Part shown: positions 6,792-8,922 of the stretch, piece by piece
How positions within the stretch are numbered: the first letter of the stretch is position 1
Layout: each line of letters begins with the position of its first letter
Assembly (NCBI GenBank): GCA_033721095.1
Contig: JAWWBG010000108.1
Span: 1 to 8,922, forward strand
Length of the DNA: 8,922 nucleotides
Reading direction: 5' to 3'
DNA from: JAWWBG01 sp033721095
GTDB taxonomy: Bacteria > Actinomycetota > Nitriliruptoria > Nitriliruptorales > Nitriliruptoraceae
The notes under the pieces: generated by a model
Seen by the model: only the letters and a program-made list of their open reading frames with translations
What the model was told of the DNA's origin: nothing
Database searches by the model: none
Made by a program: the position numbers and the translations under genes

Positions 6792-6812
6792 GCGTCGGTG
6801 CGCCACCGACGC
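6792..6812. promoter_or_regulatory. 9-bp stem-loop upstream of the ATP-grasp operon
   Basis: GCGTCGGTG (6792-6800) and CACCGACGC (6804-6812) are exact reverse complements with a 3-base loop. It lies 39 bases upstream of the ATP-grasp start, in the divergent region shared with nuo. There is no T-run in either direction and no gene ends here, so a terminator is unlikely. It could be an operator or a 5'-leader hairpin of the minus-strand operon. Part of its strength may simply reflect high GC. Confidence 0.45.
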
Positions 6813-6839
6813 TGCCCCCGAAGTCGCGCTGAGCAGGCG

Positions 6840-6870
6840 TTGGGGTGGCCTCTGGCCCCGTTGCTAGCAT
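6840..6870 (+). promoter_or_regulatory. Candidate promoter of the nuo operon
   Basis: TAGCAT (6865-6870), preceded by TGC, reads as a plausible extended -10 element. TTGGGG (6840-6845), 19 bases upstream, is a weak -35 candidate. The -10 shares the 8-bp palindrome TGCTAGCA (6862-6869). A transcript starting near 6877 would have a leader of about 110 bases containing the hairpin at 6950-6982. This was assigned by eye from position and partial consensus only. Confidence 0.35.
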
Positions 6871-6949
6871 CCGCACCTGCCCTCCCCATCTCCAGCCGCG
6901 GGCTTGGCTGCAGGTGTGGGTGTGGTCCGCCAGCCATGGCGCCGACGGC

Positions 6950-6982
6950 CCTCCGGGGCTTCGTGCCAGCCGACCCCGGAGG
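6950..6982 (+). promoter_or_regulatory. Leader hairpin that would sequester the nuoA ribosome binding site
   Basis: CCTCCGGGG (6950-6958) and CCCCGGAGG (6974-6982) are exact reverse complements with a 15-base loop. The right arm contains the whole nuoA Shine-Dalgarno GGAGG (6978-6982), five bases before the GTG start. If formed in mRNA, this mostly G-C stem would hide the ribosome binding site. A second pairing inside the loop region (GGCT 6957-6960 with AGCC 6968-6971) would compete with it. Regulation is inference; no known riboswitch class is recognised. Confidence 0.5.
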
Positions 6983-6987
6983 CTCGG

Positions 6988-7374
6988 GTGACGTTCTACG
7001 AGCAGTACGGGGCCTTCGCCATCCTCGCCCTGCTCGCGATCGCGCTCTACGCGGTCATCATGCTCCTCAACCGGCTGATGCGCCCGACGGTGCCCTCGCC
7101 GCTCAAGCTCACGACCTACGAGTGCGGTGTCGAGGCGGTGGGCACCGGCTGGAGCCAGATGAACATCCGTTACTACGTGTTCGCGTTCCTGTTCGTGATC
7201 TTCGACGTCGAATCCGTCTTCCTGTTCCCGTGGGCGCTGATCCTTGGCGGGCTCGAGGAGACCGGCTCGGTGGTGACGCCGACGTTCGCGCTCGTCGAGA
7301 TGTTCATCTTCATCGGCGTCCTGGCGATCGGGCTCGTGTACGCGTGGCGCAAGAAGGTGCTCGTATGGGAGTGA
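6988..7374 (+). CDS. nuoA: NADH-quinone oxidoreductase subunit A
   Basis: A 128-residue membrane subunit of respiratory complex I. Three transmembrane helices are at about residues 7-29, 62-85 and 102-121. Family motifs are present: YECGVEAVG (44-52), the RYYVFAFLFVIFDVESVFLFPW block (from 61, with the conserved FDVE), and the C-terminal helix ending in AWRKKVLVWE. The GTG start is preferred because GGAGG (6978-6982) is five bases upstream and this gives the usual NuoA length. The frame extends upstream to a TTG at 6904, but those 28 extra residues have no NuoA character. It is the first gene of the nuo operon and overlaps nuoB. Translation may be modulated by the leader hairpin covering its ribosome binding site. 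Confidence 0.96.
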   Translation: MTFYEQYGAFAILALLAIALYAVIMLLNRLMRPTVPSPLKLTTYECGVEAVGTGWSQMNIRYYVFAFLFVIFDVESVFLFPWALILGGLEETGSVVTPTFALVEMFIFIGVLAIGLVYAWRKKVLVWE

Positions 7375-7907
7375 TGGACCAGGTCGAGCTGCCCAAGCCG
7401 ATGAAGTTCGTCTTCAACTGGGGGCGTCGCTACAGCCTCTGGTGCTTCAACTTCGGCTTGGCGTGCTGCGCCATCGAGTTCATTGCGGCATCGACGTCGC
7501 GGCACGACTTCATTCGCCACGGGGTCATCCCGTTTGCGCACGGCCCGCGCCAGGCCGACCTCATGGTGGTCTCGGGCACGTTGACCGACAAGATGGCGCC
7601 CGCCGTCAAGCGCCTGTACGAGGAGATGCCCGAGCCCAAGTACGTCATCAGCTTCGGGTCCTGCGCCAACTGCGGCGGGCCGTACTGGGACAGCTACTCG
7701 GTCACGAAGGGTGTCGACCAGATCATTCCGGTGGACGTCTACGTGCCGGGCTGCCCGCCGCGGCCAGAGGCGCTCCTCGACGGGATCCTGGCGCTCCAGG
7801 ACCGGATCCAGGGCGAATCGCTCAAGCAGCGGTTCGCCGAGCGTCGGCCCATCATCGTCGGGGGCGACGACGCACCGGATCCCGAGCTTGCTCCGGCCGA
7901 GGCGTGA
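7365..7907 (+). CDS. nuoB: NADH-quinone oxidoreductase subunit B
   Basis: A 180-residue peripheral-arm subunit that holds iron-sulfur cluster N2, the last electron carrier before the quinone. The likely cluster ligands are C34 and C35 (in GLACCAIEF), C100 (in SFGSCANCGG) and C130 (in VPGCPPRPEAL). Two more cysteines, C27 and C103, are near but probably not ligands. The start at 7365 is chosen because AAGAAGG (7351-7357) lies seven bases upstream; it overlaps nuoA by 10 bases. An in-frame ATG at 7374, overlapping the nuoA stop as TGATG, is an alternative, but its GGGAG is too close. The sequence (SRHDFIRHGVIPFAHGPRQADL, WDSYSVTKGVDQI) is of the type I recall for the second nuo set in Streptomyces rather than the NuoB of the canonical 14-gene operon. 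Confidence 0.96.
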   Translation: MGVMDQVELPKPMKFVFNWGRRYSLWCFNFGLACCAIEFIAASTSRHDFIRHGVIPFAHGPRQADLMVVSGTLTDKMAPAVKRLYEEMPEPKYVISFGSCANCGGPYWDSYSVTKGVDQIIPVDVYVPGCPPRPEALLDGILALQDRIQGESLKQRFAERRPIIVGGDDAPDPELAPAEA

Positions 7908-7911
7908 GCCG

Positions 7912-8922
7912 ATGAGCGACGTCCTGGCCACCGCTGCCCCGGCGCTCGAGCCCGCGGACCTGCTCAGGGTCCTGGCGACGCACGTGGACGAGCGCGCGGT
8001 GACCGGCGTCACCGACGAGTACGACACCCTCACGCTGCACGTCAGCGCCGACCATTGGGTCGCCGTCGCCGAGGCCCTGCGCGACGATCCGGCCTTGGCC
8101 TTCGACCTGTTCGACTGCCTGTTCGGCGTCGACAACCGGGAGGACGGCTTCCGGGTCGTCGCGGTCCTGTACTCCACCTCGACCGGGATGCGCGTCCTGC
8201 TCGAGGCCAACGTGCCGGGCGGCCGCGAGGCGCCGGTGCTGCCGACGTTGACCGGCCTGTATGCCGGCGCGAACTGGATGGAGCGCGAGACCTGGGACAT
8301 GTTCGGGATCGAGTTCGAGGGGCATCCCGGGCTCACCCCCCGCATCCTCAACGTCGAGAACTTCGAGGGCTGGCCGCTGCGCAAGGACTTCTTCCTGGCG
8401 TCACGCGTCGCCAAGCCGTGGCCCGGCGTCAAGGAGCCGATCGAGACGGACGAGGACGGCAACGTCATCGAGCGGGAGACCCTCCTCGGCGACGCGCCCG
8501 GCCCGACCGATCTCGACCAGGCCATGGCCGACCACGCCAAGCAGGTCAATGTCCGCGAGCCGGCTGACGAGGCCGAGGTGCCGGAGGCCATCGTTGAGAC
8601 GGCCCCCGTCGAGGTCGAACCCGAGCCGGAGCCGGAACCCGAGCCGGAGCCCGAGGTCGTGGCCGAGCCCGAACCCGAGCCAGAGCCCGAACCCGAGCCG
8701 GAGCCCGAACCCGAGCCGGTGCCCGAACCCGAACCTGAGCCGGAGCCAGAACCCGAGCCCGAACCTGAGCCGGTCCAGGAGCCGAGCGCGCAGGCCGCCG
8801 AGTCGCCCGAGGCCTCCGCCGCTGCTTGGCCGATCGCCGAAGAGGACGAAGGGGTCTGGGAGGGCGAGCTGCCCGACCTGCCACCCGACGACGAGCCGAC
8901 GTCCGGGGACGCGGGGGAGCGC
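7912..8922 (+). CDS. nuoC: NADH-quinone oxidoreductase subunit C with Glu-Pro repeat tail (3' end off window)
   Basis: 337 codons are visible and the frame is still open at the right edge. Residues about 20-175 are the NuoC (30-kDa) domain: ERETWDMFGIEF (124-135), HPGLTPRIL (138-146) and FEGWPLRKDFFLASRVAKPWPG (from 151). These form the peripheral-arm subunit that packs on NuoD and NuoB. Typical bacterial NuoC ends not far after this block. Here a charged linker (176-235) leads into a long Glu-Pro tract (236-291) and then an acidic Ala/Pro/Glu region. The start ATG at 7912 follows nuoB by four bases and has GAGG (7899-7902) nine bases upstream. The tail may be a disordered extension or a linker into a fused NuoD domain beyond the window; the sequence shown cannot decide. 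The core assignment is firm, the tail's role unknown. Confidence 0.95.
   Translation, partial: MSDVLATAAPALEPADLLRVLATHVDERAVTGVTDEYDTLTLHVSADHWVAVAEALRDDPALAFDLFDCLFGVDNREDGFRVVAVLYSTSTGMRVLLEANVPGGREAPVLPTLTGLYAGANWMERETWDMFGIEFEGHPGLTPRILNVENFEGWPLRKDFFLASRVAKPWPGVKEPIETDEDGNVIERETLLGDAPGPTDLDQAMADHAKQVNVREPADEAEVPEAIVETAPVEVEPEPEPEPEPEPEVVAEPEPEPEPEPEPEPEPEPVPEPEPEPEPEPEPEPEPVQEPSAQAAESPEASAAAWPIAEEDEGVWEGELPDLPPDDEPTSGDAGER
8617..8784 (+). repeat. Glu-Pro coding repeat with 18-bp tandem units in nuoC
   Basis: The tract encodes 24 Glu-Pro pairs in runs of six, nine, eight and one, interrupted by EVVA, VP and VQ. At the DNA level an 18-bp unit, GAGCCCGAACCCGAGCCG, occurs twice exactly (8683-8700 and 8701-8718) and once with a single terminal change (8665-8682). 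Degenerate copies follow to about 8772. The pattern suggests growth by tandem duplication of an 18-bp, six-residue block. It is prone to slippage and assembly error. Confidence 0.92.

Noticed and set aside
6904..6987. Upstream TTG start extending NuoA by 28 residues
   Set aside because: The extra residues are not NuoA-like, while GGAGG sits five bases before the GTG at 6988.
6741..7364. Long upstream extension of the nuoB frame
   Set aside because: It overlaps all of nuoA and encodes Arg/Pro-rich sequence unlike any NuoB; the ATG at 7365 has a good ribosome binding site.
7173..8591. A 472-codon open frame on the minus strand across nuoA, nuoB and nuoC
   Set aside because: It is exactly antisense to three unambiguous complex I genes, has a low-complexity Arg/Ser-rich product and matches no family. 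GC-rich codon bias creates such frames.
8617..8784. The Glu-Pro coding repeat read as a CRISPR array
   Set aside because: Units are contiguous without spacers, in frame, and encode a continuous peptide tract.

Overview
The window is GC-rich, densely packed bacterial DNA with strong third-position GC bias, GTG starts (ung, nuoA), start/stop overlaps and very short spacers. The gene content is a menaquinone-type polyprenyl synthase, an actinobacterial-style Ung, a DUF2236/MpaB-family oxygenase with a TetR repressor, a type-2 ATP-grasp/alpha-E/transglutaminase operon, and a nuo operon beginning A-B-C. Together these point to a member of the Actinomycetota. The NuoB sequence (SCANCGG and WDSYSVTKGVDQI motifs) recalls, from memory, the second nuo type of Streptomyces and the type found in Nocardioides-like and related lineages. 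I cannot fix the genus from the sequence.

Layout, left to right. Plus strand: the C-terminal part of a long-chain polyprenyl diphosphate synthase (2-700), then ung (702-1370) one base later, then an 11-bp inverted repeat that runs into the ribosome binding site of a small two-helix membrane protein (1442-1729). Its stop codon abuts, tail to tail, the stop of a minus-strand TetR regulator (1730-2374). A 91-bp divergent intergenic region with a perfect 16-bp palindrome separates tetR from a DUF2236 oxygenase-like gene (2466-3425, plus).

A minus-strand operon follows, read from right to left: circularly permuted type 2 ATP-grasp protein (6753-5290), alpha-E protein (5290-4328) and transglutaminase-like protein (4328-3450). 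Both junctions are one-base TGATG overlaps. This trio is widely conserved, but its product is unknown, and it is the best candidate here for a poorly described system. The transglutaminase-like protein ends in six glutamines.

A 234-bp divergent region (6754-6987) holds a 9-bp stem-loop, a candidate promoter, and a second hairpin whose right arm contains the nuoA Shine-Dalgarno sequence. The first three genes of a complex I operon follow: nuoA (6988-7374), nuoB (7365-7907) and nuoC (7912 to beyond the right edge). NuoC carries an unusual Glu-Pro repeat tail encoded partly by an 18-bp tandem repeat. The NADH dehydrogenase and the polyprenyl synthase both relate to the menaquinone respiratory chain. 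The genes between them appear unrelated to respiration. No tRNA, rRNA, CRISPR array, insertion sequence or phage gene was seen.
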